Counted from the stretch's first letter, positions 1-9,272 are shown. The stretch is 64,000 nt of DNA from Burkholderiales bacterium (GCA_026399875.1 JAPLQF010000033.1:62001-126000); one strand, 5' to 3'. The notes: a model not told the origin generated them from the letters alone. Numbers and translations: made by a program.

Positions 1-749
1 ATGAAAGCGGTTCGACCTTCTCGGTAGTCCTCGCTGTCAAAGCAGTCCTTGACCATCTTCAGCGCGCGCTGCGGCTCGCGATCGGCCGGGTCCTTCAGTG
101 CTTCGAGGATCGAGAACTTGGCGGCGGCAAGGGTCAGCGGAGCGTTGTCGGCAACCATTGCAACATAGTCGGCGACTGCCGCCTCGAAGGCCGCGGTGGT
201 GTGGACTTGCGACACGAAACCGATTCGCTGTGCCTCGACTGCGCCGAATTTGCGCGCCGACAGGAAGAGGTCAGCGGTATTGGCCGCGCCGACCATGGCA
301 ACGAAACGCCTCACGCCTGAGGGGCTGTAGCCCAGACCCATGCGTCCGGCCGGCATGCGAAAGACCGTGTCGTCGGAGCAGATGCGCACATCGCAGGCCG
401 CTGCCAGCCCAAGCCCCCCGCCGATGCAGATGCCGCGAATTGCCGCCACGACAGGCTTGCTGCAGACGGTCGGTGCGTTGTAGCCGGCAGTGACCGCCCG
501 TTCGTATTCGGCTTGCGTATCCGAGCGGTTGCGCATCTCGCCGAATTGCGAGATGTCGGCACCCGAGACAAAGGAGCGCTCGCCCTCGCCGCGCAGCACG
601 ATCACCTTCACCGACGGATCGGCGTCGGCGGCTTCGATGCCCTGGGCGAGTTGCACCCACATGTCGCGACTCATCGCATTGAGCTTGGCCGGGTTGGAAA
701 AGAGCAGGGTGGCGACCGCACCGTCGCGTCGGCTGATGATTTCGGGCAT
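1..749 (-). CDS. Enoyl-CoA hydratase/isomerase (crotonase) family protein, 3' end cut by window edge
   Basis: An open frame runs from ATG at 749 (MPEIISRRDGAV) off the left edge. Crotonase landmarks are seen: the oxyanion-hole segment SGADISQF and the glycine-rich GICIGGGLGLAAACD. In classical hydratases two glutamates act; here the first site reads MPAGRMG (Ala where PEI is usual) and the second reads DLFLSARKFG (Asp for Glu). It may therefore catalyse isomerisation, decarboxylation or CoA hydrolysis rather than hydration. It lies just downstream of a class III CoA-transferase on the same strand (66 bp gap), so both probably act on one acyl-CoA catabolic route. The substrate cannot be told from sequence. 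About 248 residues are visible. Confidence 0.88.
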   Translation of the reverse strand, partial: MPEIISRRDGAVATLLFSNPAKLNAMSRDMWVQLAQGIEAADADPSVKVIVLRGEGERSFVSGADISQFGEMRNRSDTQAEYERAVTAGYNAPTVCSKPVVAAIRGICIGGGLGLAAACDVRICSDDTVFRMPAGRMGLGYSPSGVRRFVAMVGAANTADLFLSARKFGAVEAQRIGFVSQVHTTAAFEAAVADYVAMVADNAPLTLAAAKFSILEALKDPADREPQRALKMVKDCFDSEDYREGRTAF

Positions 750-815
750 GACAGTCCTGAAGAAAAAGTAAGGGTTATTGGGGGGTAGAGGCCTGAGCCA
801 GCAAAAGCGGGAAGT

Positions 816-2000
816 TCAGCGGATCGCACCCGAGGCACGCAGTTCAGCCACCTGCGCCGCCGACAGGCCGATCTCGCCGAGAATCTCATCGCTGTGTTCG
901 CCGCGCTCAGGGGTGGCGGTGACAACCGCACCCGGTGTGCGCGACAGCTTGATCGCCTGGTTGAGGATATTCAACGTTCCCAGAGTCGGATGCTCAACCG
1001 CAACCGCCGCATTGAGATGCCTGACCTGCGCATCGGCGAAGACCTCACCCATGGCATGGATCGGTCCGCAGGGTACGCCGGCGGCATTGAGCGATTCGAC
1101 CCATTCGAGACTCGGGCGGCTGGCAAGCACTGCGTTGATTTCCTCGGCGAGCGCGGTGCGGTGGGTGGCGCGGCCCTGTGCGCTTGCAAAGCGCGGGTCA
1201 CTCATCAGATCGGGGCGACCGATGGCATCGCACAGTCGCTTCCATATGGCCGATCCCGCTGCAGCCACATTGATGAAGCCGTCTGCCGTGCGATAGGCCG
1301 AGGTCGGCATGCTGGTCGGATGGTCATTGCCCACCTGCGGCGGTACCTGGCCGTCCATCGTGTAGCGGGCTGCCTGAAAATCGAGGAGTGTGAGGCCTGC
1401 CTGCAGCAGGTTGCTCTGAACCCACTGGCCTTCGCCGGTGGTCTCGCGCTCGACGATGGCAGTCATGATGCCCAGCGCCGCCTGCAGTCCGGCAGTGACG
1501 TCGGCGACCGCAGCGCCCGCGCGCATCGGGCCCTGCCCGGCAAATCCGGTGACCGACATGATGCCGCACAGGCCCTGGGCAATCTGGTCGAAGCCCGGGC
1601 GGTCGCGATAGGGGCCGTCCTGGCCGAAGCCTGAAATGCTGGCGAGGATGATGCGCGGATTGATCTCGCGCAGCGAGGCATAGTCGATGCCGAGTCGGTC
1701 TTTCACATCCGGCCGATAGTTCTCGATCACGACATCGGCAGTCCTGACCAGAGTCAGAAAAACATTTTTTCCGGCTGGCGACTTCAGGTCGATCGCGATC
1801 GATCGTTTGTTGCGGTGCAGGTTCTGGAAGTCGGATCCATGACGGGCGCCGCCGAGATCCTCATCGCCCGCGGTTTCAACCTTGATGACGTCGGCACCGA
1901 AGTCGGCGAAGTGCCGCGCGCAGACCGGACCGGCGCGCACACGGGAAAGGTCAAGGACGCGCAGTCGGGACAGCGCCGAGGAAGCCTGGATTCTGGGCAT
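816..2000 (-). CDS. CaiB/BaiF family (class III) CoA-transferase
   Basis: 394 aa, the usual length for formyl-CoA/succinyl-CoA:carboxylate CoA-transferases. These move CoA between acids through an Asp-linked anhydride and form interlocked dimers. Seen: the N-terminal VLDLSRVRAGPVCARHFADFGADVIKVE nucleotide-fold segment, HRNKRSIAIDLK, ENYRPDVKDRLGIDY and the GFGQDGPYRDRPGFD block. The likely nucleophile is Asp167 in AVADVTAG. It lies upstream of the crotonase on the same strand, so the CoA-transferase probably activates an acid that the crotonase then processes. The exact acid is unknown; 'formyl-CoA transferase' would be an over-call. Confidence 0.9.
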   Translation of the reverse strand: MPRIQASSALSRLRVLDLSRVRAGPVCARHFADFGADVIKVETAGDEDLGGARHGSDFQNLHRNKRSIAIDLKSPAGKNVFLTLVRTADVVIENYRPDVKDRLGIDYASLREINPRIILASISGFGQDGPYRDRPGFDQIAQGLCGIMSVTGFAGQGPMRAGAAVADVTAGLQAALGIMTAIVERETTGEGQWVQSNLLQAGLTLLDFQAARYTMDGQVPPQVGNDHPTSMPTSAYRTADGFINVAAAGSAIWKRLCDAIGRPDLMSDPRFASAQGRATHRTALAEEINAVLASRPSLEWVESLNAAGVPCGPIHAMGEVFADAQVRHLNAAVAVEHPTLGTLNILNQAIKLSRTPGAVVTATPERGEHSDEILGEIGLSAAQVAELRASGAIR

Positions 2001-2235
2001 GGTGTGGTCTCCGTGCCCGTGCGTCGAGGGTGACGGCGTTCAATAAGAGCGGGCTTGTCCTCGGATTATGGCCTATGTATGCCGGCCGACTGCGCCAGCG
2101 CGCCCCAGAGCGACCACCCGCCGCGAATCGTCAATTGCTTGACTCTGGTCAGAATGCGTCGACGAGGCTTGACGCATTCTCGGTGTAAAGGGTGCCCCGC
2201 CGGTCGCAGCGACACCCGATTCAACCGGGAAGCGC
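2001..2235. promoter_or_regulatory. Divergent intergenic region with a 10-bp inverted repeat (2151-2160 / 2171-2180)
   Basis: 235 bases separate the CoA-transferase (minus) from the ABC exporter operon (plus), so promoters for both should lie here. A perfect 10-bp inverted repeat, AGAATGCGTC and GACGCATTCT with a 10-base spacer, sits 56 bases before the exporter start. TTGACT (2149 region) and TTGACG (2169 region) occur beside it, but neither has a convincing -10 at proper spacing. The repeat may be a regulator operator or an RNA hairpin; which one is inference. Confidence 0.45.
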
Positions 2236-3507
2236 ATGACCGAGTCTGTGTTGGTGCCGAAACGACAGCGCTGGAAGCGCTTCACCGTGCTGATCGGGTT
2301 GCTGCTGGTGGCCGCTGTACTCGGCTGGCGCTGGTGGGGTGGCGTCAGGGTGGATGCCGAAGCGATTGGGCGTCGGGATTTCGTGAAGACCGTGGTTGCG
2401 AGCGGTCGAGTCCAGACGCCGCACCGTGTGGAGGTCGCCTCGCAGATCACCGGCGAAGTGCTCCGGGTGCCGGTTGCCGAGGGCCAGACGGTGCGCTCCG
2501 AGCAGGTGCTGATCGAACTCGACGCCTCCGAGCAGCGAGCACTGATGCGCCAGGCCGAGGTCGCCGTGGTGCAGGCCGAAGCGCGACAGCGACAGCTTGT
2601 CGAGGTGCTCCTGCCGGTGGCCGAGCAGTCGGTGCGACAGACGCAGGCGAGTCTGGGCAATCTCCAATCGATGCTGAGACGGCAGCAGGAACTGGCTTCC
2701 AAAGGCTTCATTGGCGATGCGGCGCTCGACGAGACTCGCAAGGGTGTCGAGCTTGCCGATGCGCAGTTGCAGTCATCCCAGAAGCAGCGCGATGCCCTTC
2801 GAACTGGCGGCAGCGATCGGGCGCTGACAGTCGCAGCGGTTGCGCAAGCGCGTGCTGCTGCCGACGTCGCGCGTGCGCGCCTTGGCTATACCGTCATTCA
2901 TGCGCCTGTCGCGGGCACGCTGATCGGAAGAAATGTCGAGGCAGGTGATGTGGTGCAAGCAGGCAAGGTTCTGATGACCCTGTCGCCCGTCGGTCGTACC
3001 CAGCTGGTCGCCCAGATCGACGAGAAAAATCTGCGTCTTCTGGCTACGGGTCAGAAGGCGCTTGCATCAGCCGACGCCTATCCGACACAGCGGTTTGAAG
3101 CAGTGCTCGTCTACATCAACCCCAGGGTCAATGCGCAGACCGGGGCGGTCGAGGTCAAGCTCGACGTGCCCTCGCCCCCCTCGGTGCTGAAGCAGGACAT
3201 GACGGTGTCGATCGACATTGAAGTGGCGCGGCGCGCGAATGCCCTGCTCGTGCCGGCGAGTGCGCTCGAAGACGCGCAGGGCCCTGATGCTCAGTCCGGC
3301 TCTGTGCTGCGCATCGAGCAGGGTCGGGCGGTGCGTCGGCCTGTGCGGCTGGGTTTGCGAAGCGCCGGCTGGGCCGAGGTTCTCGAGGGGCTGGAGGAGG
3401 GGAATCTTGTCGTGCCGGTGCCGGCTGCGGTGTTGTCGGGACAACGCGTGCGCACAAGTGTTCCGGCCGCATCGGCCGTATCGGCCACATCGGCCGCCTC
3501 GCGCTGA
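2236..3507 (+). CDS. Periplasmic adaptor (HlyD/MacA-type membrane fusion protein) of an ABC exporter
   Basis: 423 aa. One N-terminal membrane anchor (about residues 16-34, VLIGLLLVAAVLGWRWW), then a lipoyl/barrel half (SGRVQTPHRVEVASQITGEVLRVPVAEGQTV), a glutamine/arginine-rich helical hairpin (about 95-190), the second lipoyl half (GYTVIHAPVAGTLIGRNVEAGDVVQAG) and beta-barrel/membrane-proximal domains. Such adaptors join an inner-membrane ABC transporter to an outer-membrane channel. The permease starts 13 bp downstream and the ATPase overlaps the permease, so this is a MacA/DevB-like system with ATPase and permease on separate chains. No TolC-like gene is in the window. The C-terminus is built from a 9-nt in-frame repeat (3467-3502). 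Cargo unknown. Confidence 0.9.
   Translation: MTESVLVPKRQRWKRFTVLIGLLLVAAVLGWRWWGGVRVDAEAIGRRDFVKTVVASGRVQTPHRVEVASQITGEVLRVPVAEGQTVRSEQVLIELDASEQRALMRQAEVAVVQAEARQRQLVEVLLPVAEQSVRQTQASLGNLQSMLRRQQELASKGFIGDAALDETRKGVELADAQLQSSQKQRDALRTGGSDRALTVAAVAQARAAADVARARLGYTVIHAPVAGTLIGRNVEAGDVVQAGKVLMTLSPVGRTQLVAQIDEKNLRLLATGQKALASADAYPTQRFEAVLVYINPRVNAQTGAVEVKLDVPSPPSVLKQDMTVSIDIEVARRANALLVPASALEDAQGPDAQSGSVLRIEQGRAVRRPVRLGLRSAGWAEVLEGLEEGNLVVPVPAAVLSGQRVRTSVPAASAVSATSAASR
3467..3502 (+). repeat. 9-nt in-frame tandem repeat at the 3' end of the adaptor gene
   Basis: Three units of the form CCGNATCGG plus a fourth degenerate one immediately before the TGA at 3505. They encode the Ala/Ser/Val tail (SAVSATSAAS). 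Probably slippage-derived and neutral for function. Confidence 0.7.
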
Positions 3508-3520
3508 GAGGAGCCCGCGT

Positions 3521-4777
3521 ATGTTCAGTCGCTGGACACCCTTCGAGTGGATCGTGGCGCTGCGTTTCTTGCGCGAGGGCAGGCTGCAGACCATCTTCAT
3601 CATTCTGGGCGTGACGATCGGCGTGGCGGTCATCGTGTTCATGTCGGCGCTGCTGGCTGGCCTGCAGAGCAACTTCATCAATCGTGTTCTGTCCTCGCAG
3701 TCGCACATCCAGTTACTGCCGCCCAGGGAGGTTGCCCGACCCCTGCGCGGCGCGACAGACAACGCTGCGCGCTCTGATGCCTCGAGCGTCATCGAAGGCG
3801 CCATCGTGCAAGCTCCCTTGCAGCGTTTGAAGTCGATCGACCAGTGGCAGGCAATCGCCGGGCAGATACGCGACATGCCTGAAGTGCTTGTCGTGTCGCC
3901 GATGGCAGGCGGCTCGGCGCTGGTGTTGCGCGGCAATGTCAGCCGGTCGGTGTCGCTCAATGGCATCGAGCCCGAGCAGTATTTCCGTATCGTCGATCTG
4001 AACGACAAGATGGTTCGCGGAAGCGCCCGCCTGAGCGGCACCGATATCCTCGTCGGCATCGAACTGGCCAGTGACCTGGGGCTGGACGCAGGCGACAAGC
4101 TGCGGGTGAGCACTGTGGTGGGCATATCGAATCCGCTGACAGTCAGCGGTATCTTCGATCTTGGCAACAAGGCCGTGAATTCGCGCAGCGTGTTCATGTC
4201 CCTGCATACAGCCCAGGGCCTGCTCGGTTTACCCGGCGGTGTCACCAGCCTCGATGTCACCGTGCGCGACGTCTATTCGGCCGAACGGGTGGCGCAGCGT
4301 ATCAGCACGGCCACAGGTGTCGTGGCCGACAGCTGGATCAGAACCGGTGCACAGTTTTTCGCTGCGGTCAGCGCGCAGACCACCGCCAACCGCGCGATCC
4401 GCTTTTTCGTCGCACTCTCGGTGGCTTTCGGCATTGCGAGCGTGCTTGTGGTGGTGGTGGTGCAAAAGTCGCGTGAGATCGGCATCCTGAGGGCAATGGG
4501 CATCTCGCAAGGACAGATCCTGAGGGTCTTCCTGCTGCAGGGCGGCCTGCTCGCGCTGGGTGGCGCGGCAGCCGGATCGCTGGTGGGTGCGGGTGCGCTG
4601 GTCCTGTGGCAGCGTTATGTCCGCAATGCCGATGGCACGGCGATGTTTCCGCTGGTGCTCGATCCCACCCTGTTTGCGCTTGCCCTGATGATTGCTACCC
4701 TGACCGGGCTGCTCGCTGCAGTGGCGCCTGCCTTGCGTGCCGCCCGACTCGATCCGGTGGTGGCGATTCGTGGCTGA
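3521..4777 (+). CDS. ABC transporter permease, FtsX/MacB-type (four TM)
   Basis: 418 aa from ATG 3521, which follows the purine-rich GAGAGGAGCC, a good ribosome binding site; longer in-frame upstream starts lie inside the adaptor gene. Layout fits FtsX-type permeases: TM1 near residues 22-46 ([23 protein letters not shown]), a large periplasmic domain (about 50-275), then three C-terminal TMs ([88 protein letters not shown]). The [12 protein letters not shown] and [13 protein letters not shown] motifs are typical of the LolC/MacB superfamily. It ends inside the start of the ATPase gene (8-base overlap), implying translational coupling. Confidence 0.9.
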   Translation: MFSRWTPFEWIVALRFLREGRLQTIFIILGVTIGVAVIVFMSALLAGLQSNFINRVLSSQSHIQLLPPREVARPLRGATDNAARSDASSVIEGAIVQAPLQRLKSIDQWQAIAGQIRDMPEVLVVSPMAGGSALVLRGNVSRSVSLNGIEPEQYFRIVDLNDKMVRGSARLSGTDILVGIELASDLGLDAGDKLRVSTVVGISNPLTVSGIFDLGNKAVNSRSVFMSLHTAQGLLGLPGGVTSLDVTVRDVYSAERVAQRISTATGVVADSWIRTGAQFFAAVSAQTTANRAIRFFVALSVAFGIASVLVVVVVQKSREIGILRAMGISQGQILRVFLLQGGLLALGGAAAGSLVGAGALVLWQRYVRNADGTAMFPLVLDPTLFALALMIATLTGLLAAVAPALRAARLDPVVAIRG

Positions 4778-5498
4778 CTGGCATGATCCGCGCGCCGAAT
4801 CGGGGGCAGCGGCTGCCCGCCCGGCGGTCGTGACACTGCGCGGCGTACGCAAGGCCTACAACGCCGGCACACCGATCGAAACCGAGGTGCTGCACGGTAT
4901 TGACCTGGATCTGATGCAGGGCGAGTTCTGTGCGGTCATGGGCCCGTCGGGTTCGGGCAAGAGCACGCTCCTCAACATCATCGGACTGCTTGATCGGCCA
5001 AGTAGCGGAACAGTCACTGTGTGCGGCGAGCACACCGGCGAGCTTGACGATCGCTCCCTGACACGCTTGCGCGGCCATTCAATCGGTTTCGTCTTCCAGT
5101 ATCACCATCTGATCACGGCTTTCAGCGCGCTGGAGAACGTGATGATGCCGATGCTGGGTGCAGCAGGCTTTGCTGATGAGGCAATGCGCGAGCGCGCCGC
5201 CATGCTGATCGACAGTGTCGGTCTGCGTGATCGCCAGCACAACGGTGCGGCCAATCTGAGTGGCGGACAGCAGCAGCGTGTGTCGATTGCGCGCGCCCTG
5301 GCGATGAACCCGGCGCTGCTGCTGGCAGACGAGCCGACCGGCAACCTCGATACCCGTAGCGCGGACGAGGTGTTTTCGCTGCTGCGCAAATTCAATCGGG
5401 AGCATTCGACAACCGTGCTTTTCGTCACGCACAACCCGACGCTGGCCGCCCGCTGCGACAAGATCATCCAGGTGGTCGACGGTCAGCTGACGCGCTGA
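4770..5498 (+). CDS. ABC transporter ATP-binding protein (MacB/LolD-type)
   Basis: 242 aa from GTG 4770 ([11 protein letters not shown]), chosen because it overlaps the permease stop by 8 bases; an ATG frame start at 4737 would lie deeper in the permease gene. All ABC motifs are present: Walker [11 protein letters not shown]-loop VFQYHHL, signature LSGGQQQR, Walker B LLLADEP followed by TGNLD, and switch His in FVTHN. It energises the permease and adaptor encoded just upstream. The family exports lipoproteins, peptides or macrolides; the substrate here is not deducible. Confidence 0.92.
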   Translation: MADWHDPRAESGAAAARPAVVTLRGVRKAYNAGTPIETEVLHGIDLDLMQGEFCAVMGPSGSGKSTLLNIIGLLDRPSSGTVTVCGEHTGELDDRSLTRLRGHSIGFVFQYHHLITAFSALENVMMPMLGAAGFADEAMRERAAMLIDSVGLRDRQHNGAANLSGGQQQRVSIARALAMNPALLLADEPTGNLDTRSADEVFSLLRKFNREHSTTVLFVTHNPTLAARCDKIIQVVDGQLTR

Positions 5499-5804
5499 GG
5501 GTCTGATCGTTTTGCGATTTTTTTCCAACTCGCTGCCGGAAGATCCGGCTTTGCTGGCGCTGATCCTTACCTGATCTGGCTGTGCCTCGCCAGTCGAAAA
5601 CACCGCCTGTGTCAGACCCTTCTTATGTTCATGACGGCCGCTCGCCACTGGCAAATCGACTGCAATCGGTGGCGGCAGTACGCAATGCAGAAAACGGAAG
5701 ACAAAACGCTTTTTTTTCCCGGATTGCTTGCGTGACGAACGAGCAAGCGTCGTGTCTTCGTCGGATAAGATCGGCGTTCCCGACAACCATCAAACGTCAA
5801 TGCG
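5499..5804. other. 306-base intergenic region with small hairpins
   Basis: No credible gene. Right after the ATPase stop lies a weak stem (ATCG/CGAT, about 5506-5518) followed by a run of T. A perfect 6-bp stem with 3-base loop (GCCGGA-AGA-TCCGGC, 5535-5549) follows, then TTT. Either could end transcription of the exporter operon. An eight-T run near 5709 and a GCTTGC/GCAAGC inverted repeat (about 5726-5750) lie nearer the amidohydrolase start. The promoter of the downstream gene must be here, but no consensus pair stands out. Confidence 0.4.
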
Positions 5805-7749
5805 ATGACAACATCTCTCGCCCTTCGATGCCAGACCGCAGTGATCGGTTTCGCCTGTCTGGCCGCCTTGACCGGATGCGCCACGAACGCTCCAACAGCG
5901 CCTGATCTCGCCCGCACGCCGGCTGCGTCTGCCACCTACTACTACACCGGCGGGGACATTCTCACCATGGTTGGCGACGCCCCGCGATATGCCGAGGCGC
6001 TGCTGGTCAAGGACGGCCGGATCGCGGCGGTCGGATCACTTGCGCAAGTCCAGCAGGCTGGCGGGCCGGGTGCGACCCGTATCGACCTTGCCGGCTCGAC
6101 CCTGATGCCCGGTTTCATCGATTCGCACGGCCATCTGGTTTACGCGACGCACACCATGCTCGATGCCGATCTCGCCGGGGTCAAGGACATCCCCGAACTG
6201 CTCGCTCGCTTGAAAGCACATGCGGCCGAAGTGCCCGAGGGCGACCGGATTGTCGGGATGGGCTATCGCGTGGAGCAGATGACAGAAAAGCGCCATCCGA
6301 CCGCCGCCGAGCTCGATACCGTCAGCGCAACCCGCCCGATTGGCATCTCTGACGGGTCGGGCCACCACGGTGTCATGAACACTGCGCTGATCCGGGAGAT
6401 GAAGTTCAGCGCCAGCACGCCTGATCCCGAGGGCGGTTTTTTTTTCGCGTCAACCCGGCTCTCGTGAGCTGACCGGCCATGCCGCCGAGTCGGCCTGGAT
6501 GGGCGTATTGGAAACTCGTGCCCCCTTGACTGCGGCGCAGACGCGAAAGGGTGTCGGCCGGGCGGTGGCGCTGTGGACGCAGAACGGCATCACCACCGCC
6601 TGCGAGATGGGGCTCGGTCTGAGTGGCGATGACATTCCGATCGCGCAGACGATTGTCGATGAGCAGTTGTTGCCGATCGATCTGGTGATGTTCGCCAAGG
6701 CGTCCTCGGCCGAACGGATCATCACCGCGGCCTACCAGATCCAGAAGGGCCGCAATGCGCCGAATACCGACACCGGCAGTGCGATGCTTGCTGCGCGACC
6801 CGATCTCGACAAGCGCTACATCAATCGTGTGCGCCTCGCCGGAATCAAGTTCTGGCTCGACGGCAGTGTCGACACCATGTTCATGTCGCGGCCTTTCACC
6901 ACCAACCCTCCGGGGGTGACAACCCCTGATTATCGTGGCCTGAGGGTCGATCCTCAGGAGCAACTGGTCGAGTTTCTGGACAAGTACTGGAAAAGCAACC
7001 GACAGATTGCTGCCCATGCCATCGGTGACGAAGCCAATGAGCAATTTCTGCTGGCGCTGGAGGACGTCATTCGCCGTCAGGGCATGAGCGATGGGCGTCC
7101 GATCTTCCAGCACGCCCAGTTCTTGCGGCCAGACCAGATCGCCCGCATCAAGGCGGTCAACGGCACGCCCAGCTTTACCGCAGGTGGCCTCTTCCCGATG
7201 GGTGACTACATCACGAGCCTGGTCCCCGATCGGATCGACTGGGTCGGTGCTGCCGGCTCGGTTCAGCGCCAGGGCGTGAACTGGACAGTCAACACCGACT
7301 GGCCGGCTGGCGTGAGTCCGAGTCTGTTGTATGCCGCCTGGAACGTTGTCAACCGCGTGACCCGATCCGGCAAACCGTTCGCGCCGCAAGAGCGAGTCTC
7401 GGCCTACGATGCCATGCGCAGCCTGACGATCAATGGCGCCTACCAGTACAAGGAAGAAAAGACCAAGGGCACGCTTGAGGTCGGCAAGCTGGCGGATCTG
7501 GTGGTGCTTGATCGAAACCCGGTCAAGGTCGACCCGATGGCCATCAAGGACATCCAGGTCGTCCAGACCCTGAAGGAAGGCGTGCTGGTCTACAACCGAA
7601 AACCGGATGCCAGGTCGACGGCCATGCCGGTCGTCCCGCCTGACCAGATCGACCGGCACCATGTCCATGACCACGCAGGTGTGCCCGAGCGCCCACTGAC
7701 GGCCGAGCAGAAACAGGTGCTGGCGCGCCTGGTGCGCGCTTCCGAGTAA
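5805..7749 (+). pseudogene. YtcJ-type amidohydrolase lipoprotein, split by a frameshift at a T9 run
   Basis: Two frames together make one protein of about 647 residues. The first (5805-6467) starts MTTSLALRCQTAVIGFACLAALTGCATN, a lipoprotein signal peptide with lipobox LTGC, and carries the metal-binding GFIDSHGHL. The second runs from about 6446 to 7749, with HAIGDEANEQF, FQHAQFLRPDQIARI and the C-terminal KGTLEVGKLADLVVLDRNP. Frame breaks at nine T (6437-6445). Removing one T restores DPEGGFFSRQPGSRELTG, which aligns with DPQGGLIRRKAGSQEPNG of the intact paralogue at 12283-14136. Predicted periplasmic or outer-membrane amidohydrolase. It may be a pseudogene, a sequencing indel or a slippage-expressed gene; an ATG at 6499 could also start a truncated product. 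Confidence 0.85.
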
Positions 7750-7785
7750 GGCGCCTGGTCCAAGCCCGGTTCCTGCCCGAGGCTC

Positions 7786-8424
7786 TTACCGGACTTCCAG
7801 CCAGATTTCGTTGCGCCGGAAAAATGACGGCATGAAGGGTGGGTCGTAGCGAGCCAGCACCGGCTCACCCTGCGTCGCGATGCCGGCGGTGCTCAGAAGG
7901 GTCTTGAGCCTGGCCAGATGCTCCTCGTAATTGGCCTGCGACCAGCCTCCCGAATAGCGAATGACTGCCCAGGTGGTGGCCGGCACTTCACGCAGGCGCA
8001 CACGTTCATCGATTGGCTCCGGGGCCGTCGCAAGGGTGATGTCTTTCGGCAGCACGAACTGCACCAGCGTGCCGCCTGGCACTGCCGATTGCGTCACCGG
8101 GGCGGTCATCTCGAGGCGAACCGGGGCTGCAGTCTGGATGACCGGCGCGGTCATGGCCAGTTTCCGCTCCCCCTTGTTTTTGCCGAAGATATAGCCCGCC
8201 AGGATCGGGAAAGCCTGGTTGCCTGCATTGTCGGGGGTGGTGTTCAGGACCACCTCCGCCACCACATAAGGGGCATAGCGGCGCAGCTCGATTGGCTCGA
8301 TTTTCCGGATGACCTCATATCCCGGCTCTTCGACGGCATGGCTCATGACTGGCAGGGCTGAGAGCAGCAAGGCGGAAAGGACGACCGGGAAGGAGCCGAG
8401 CAGTCTGCGGCGACTGGCATGCAT
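7786..8424 (-). CDS. SOUL-family heme-binding protein, secreted
   Basis: 212 aa from ATG 8424 (MHASRRRLLGSF), preceded by AGGAAA at good spacing; an upstream in-frame start at 8514 has no such support. Residues 1-30 form a signal peptide (LLGSFPVVLSALLLSALPVMSHA). The mature part has SOUL/HBP landmarks: YEVIRKIEPIELRRYAPYVVAEV, FPILAGYIFGKNKGERKLAMTAPVI and EMTAPVTQS. The family binds heme or tetrapyrroles; bacterial members are mostly uncharacterised. It is divergent from a BLUF photoreceptor gene, with about 210 bases between the start codons. Confidence 0.88.
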   Translation of the reverse strand: MHASRRRLLGSFPVVLSALLLSALPVMSHAVEEPGYEVIRKIEPIELRRYAPYVVAEVVLNTTPDNAGNQAFPILAGYIFGKNKGERKLAMTAPVIQTAAPVRLEMTAPVTQSAVPGGTLVQFVLPKDITLATAPEPIDERVRLREVPATTWAVIRYSGGWSQANYEEHLARLKTLLSTAGIATQGEPVLARYDPPFMPSFFRRNEIWLEVR

Positions 8425-8621
8425 AAGATGTTTCCTGAGAGAAGGTGCAGCTTTCGCAAGGAGTACAGGCCCCGCTCGGCGAAGGATTTCATGATGGCGC
8501 TGCCTGAATGCCACGGCGGTCTTGCTCTGCCTTCGATCTGCCGGGTCATTTTTCTGTCACGCAGCCAATTGATCGCAGGTGCAGCAATCACCCACTACAA
8601 TACAGCGAGCAGCTTATCGGC

Positions 8622-8628
8622 AGGAGGT
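8622..8628 (+). promoter_or_regulatory. Shine-Dalgarno that fixes the TTG start of the BLUF gene
   Basis: AGGAGGT lies six bases before TTG 8635. It is the strongest ribosome binding site in this part of the window and decides the unusual start codon. Confidence 0.8.
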
Positions 8629-8634
8629 GCCTCG

Positions 8635-9252
8635 TTGATCCAGATTTCATATATCAGTCAGGCGGCAGCGCCAATGTCCTCCGAGGACTTGCTCTCACTG
8701 CTCATGCAGTGCCGTCGCAATAATGCAGCCCGCGAGATCACCGGCATGCTGCTTTTTGCTAATGGCACCTTCCTTCAGGTCGTCGAAGGTGATGACCGGG
8801 TTGTTGATGATCTGGTGGCAGTGATCGGCAAGGATCCCCGACACACTTCGGTGCAGATGCTGAGTCGCCGCGCGATTGAGGCGCGGCAGTATGCCGACTG
8901 GAGCATGGGCTTCGAACGTGTCACCAGCGAGAGCTTCAAAGCCATCGAAGGTCTGCGCGATTTCAGCGAAAAGGACTTCAACTTTGCCACCCTGGCATCG
9001 AGTCAGTCGATGGTCGAGGGACTGATGGAGCATTACCGGGTCAGCCACTGGGATCCGCTCGTGCGTGAAATCGATGCCAAGGACAAGGTGATCGAACATC
9101 TTCGGGTCGCCCTGGTGCAATCTCGGGGCCGGGTCGAGGTGGCAAGTCTGGTGCTTGAAAGCGTGATCGCGGCGGCCAATGACGGCGGTTTGAAGGCAGA
9201 CCATCTGCGGATGTGTGAATCGGCGCTGGCGCTCTTGCGTCCGAAATCCTGA
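8635..9252 (+). CDS. BLUF-domain blue-light (FAD) sensor protein
   Basis: 205 aa starting at TTG 8635 (MIQISYISQAA). TTG is chosen because a near-perfect Shine-Dalgarno AGGAGGT lies at 8622-8628 and because BLUF domains begin exactly with this strand; the frame stays open to 8419 but that part looks non-coding. Flavin-pocket residues are present: Tyr in SYIS, Asn in CRRNNAAREITGML, Gln in FLQVVEG, and Trp in ADWSMGF. After the BLUF core (about residues 1-95) come a linker and C-terminal helices (about 140-205, VIEHLRVALVQSRGRVEVASLVLESVIAAA) that could mediate dimer or partner contact. No catalytic output domain is attached, so it belongs to the short BLUF class that signals by protein contact. 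Confidence 0.93.
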   Translation: MIQISYISQAAAPMSSEDLLSLLMQCRRNNAAREITGMLLFANGTFLQVVEGDDRVVDDLVAVIGKDPRHTSVQMLSRRAIEARQYADWSMGFERVTSESFKAIEGLRDFSEKDFNFATLASSQSMVEGLMEHYRVSHWDPLVREIDAKDKVIEHLRVALVQSRGRVEVASLVLESVIAAANDGGLKADHLRMCESALALLRPKS

Positions 9253-9272
9253 TCCGTCCGAAATTCTGATCT
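9239..9272 (+). repeat. 17-nt tandem duplication spanning the BLUF stop codon
   Basis: Two near-identical 17-base units (GTCCGAAATCCTGATCC, then GTCCGAAATTCTGATCT). The first holds the stop TGA (9250). With TGA at 9267 and 9272 all three frames are closed within 25 bases. Part of a pattern seen at six gene ends in this window. Confidence 0.8.
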
